Shown in pieces: positions 39,748-39,773 of a stretch of DNA of 39,773 nt. The DNA lies in assembly GCA_017443595.1 (NCBI GenBank), contig JAFSYU010000035.1:1-39773 (forward strand), read 5' to 3'. Within the stretch, counting starts at the first letter, position 1, and each line of letters opens with the position of its first letter. The DNA comes from Clostridia bacterium (GTDB taxonomy: Bacteria > Bacillota > Clostridia > Oscillospirales > CAG-272). The notes under the pieces were generated by a model. It saw nothing but the letters and a program-made list of their open reading frames with translations. It did not search any database and was not told where the DNA came from. Both the position numbers and the translations under genes were made by a program.

Positions 39748-39773
39748 AACAACGATCTGTTCGTCCGAAAATC

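Overview
The window looks like a chromosome segment from an anaerobic, spore-forming Clostridia-type Bacillota, probably a gut or rumen lineage. Supporting signs: a very small spoVM-like gene, HprK and Hsp33, many lipoproteins and surface proteins with Thr/Glu-rich linkers, dockerin-like modules carrying a KDVV-x-LFRY signature, BspA-type leucine-rich repeats, and several ECF sigma factors fused to extra domains. Isoleucine is very often encoded by ATA. No tRNA, rRNA, IS transposase, phage gene or CRISPR array was seen.

Layout. (1) 1-5.2 kb: secreted and cell-surface carbohydrate-related proteins (end of a dockerin protein, a phosphodiester glycosidase with dockerin, a GHL10-type glycosidase lipoprotein, a beta-helix-like lipoprotein). 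(2) 5.4-11.4 kb: a 2-oxoacid dehydrogenase operon in the order E2-E3-E1(alpha-beta fusion), followed by a transaldolase of the small FSA/TAL type. (3) 11.4-17.8 kb, minus strand: a FliB-like protein carrying an in-frame palindromic repeat, a YD-repeat-like lipoprotein, two small unknown genes, an unknown 176-aa protein, and a 953-aa AraC regulator extended to a GNAT-like C-terminus. Two of these transcription units share the same promoter and palindrome. (4) 18.0-23.0 kb: a tight thrC - methyltransferase - hslO - hprK operon and a degV gene, followed by a striking array of mini-hairpins separated by AGCTAAATT / AATTTAGCT. (5) 23.3-29.4 kb: a DUF4091 protein coupled to a small Cys-rich protein (minus), then two surface proteins (a TEA-repeat wall/membrane protein and a 953-aa LRR protein with an N-terminal dockerin-like pair). 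(6) 29.4-35.4 kb: an ECF sigma/anti-sigma pair bracketed by direct copies of the 3' end of an M23 peptidase-like gene, then a minus-strand operon fba - acyl-ACP thioesterase - degenerate M23 protein. (7) 35.5-39.8 kb: a small membrane protein plus spoVM, then two large ECF-sigma/sensor fusions separated by a second array of short repeats (GGGGTTC units around variable hairpins).

The most unusual material is non-coding or structural: three different families of palindromic repeats (one inside a coding sequence), the direct-repeat bracket around the sigma/anti-sigma module, and a shared promoter-operator. At the protein level the oddities are the Ile-only strands in the LRR protein and a peptidase-like domain lacking two of its active-site histidines. 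All functional names come from reading translated motifs; no database search was run.
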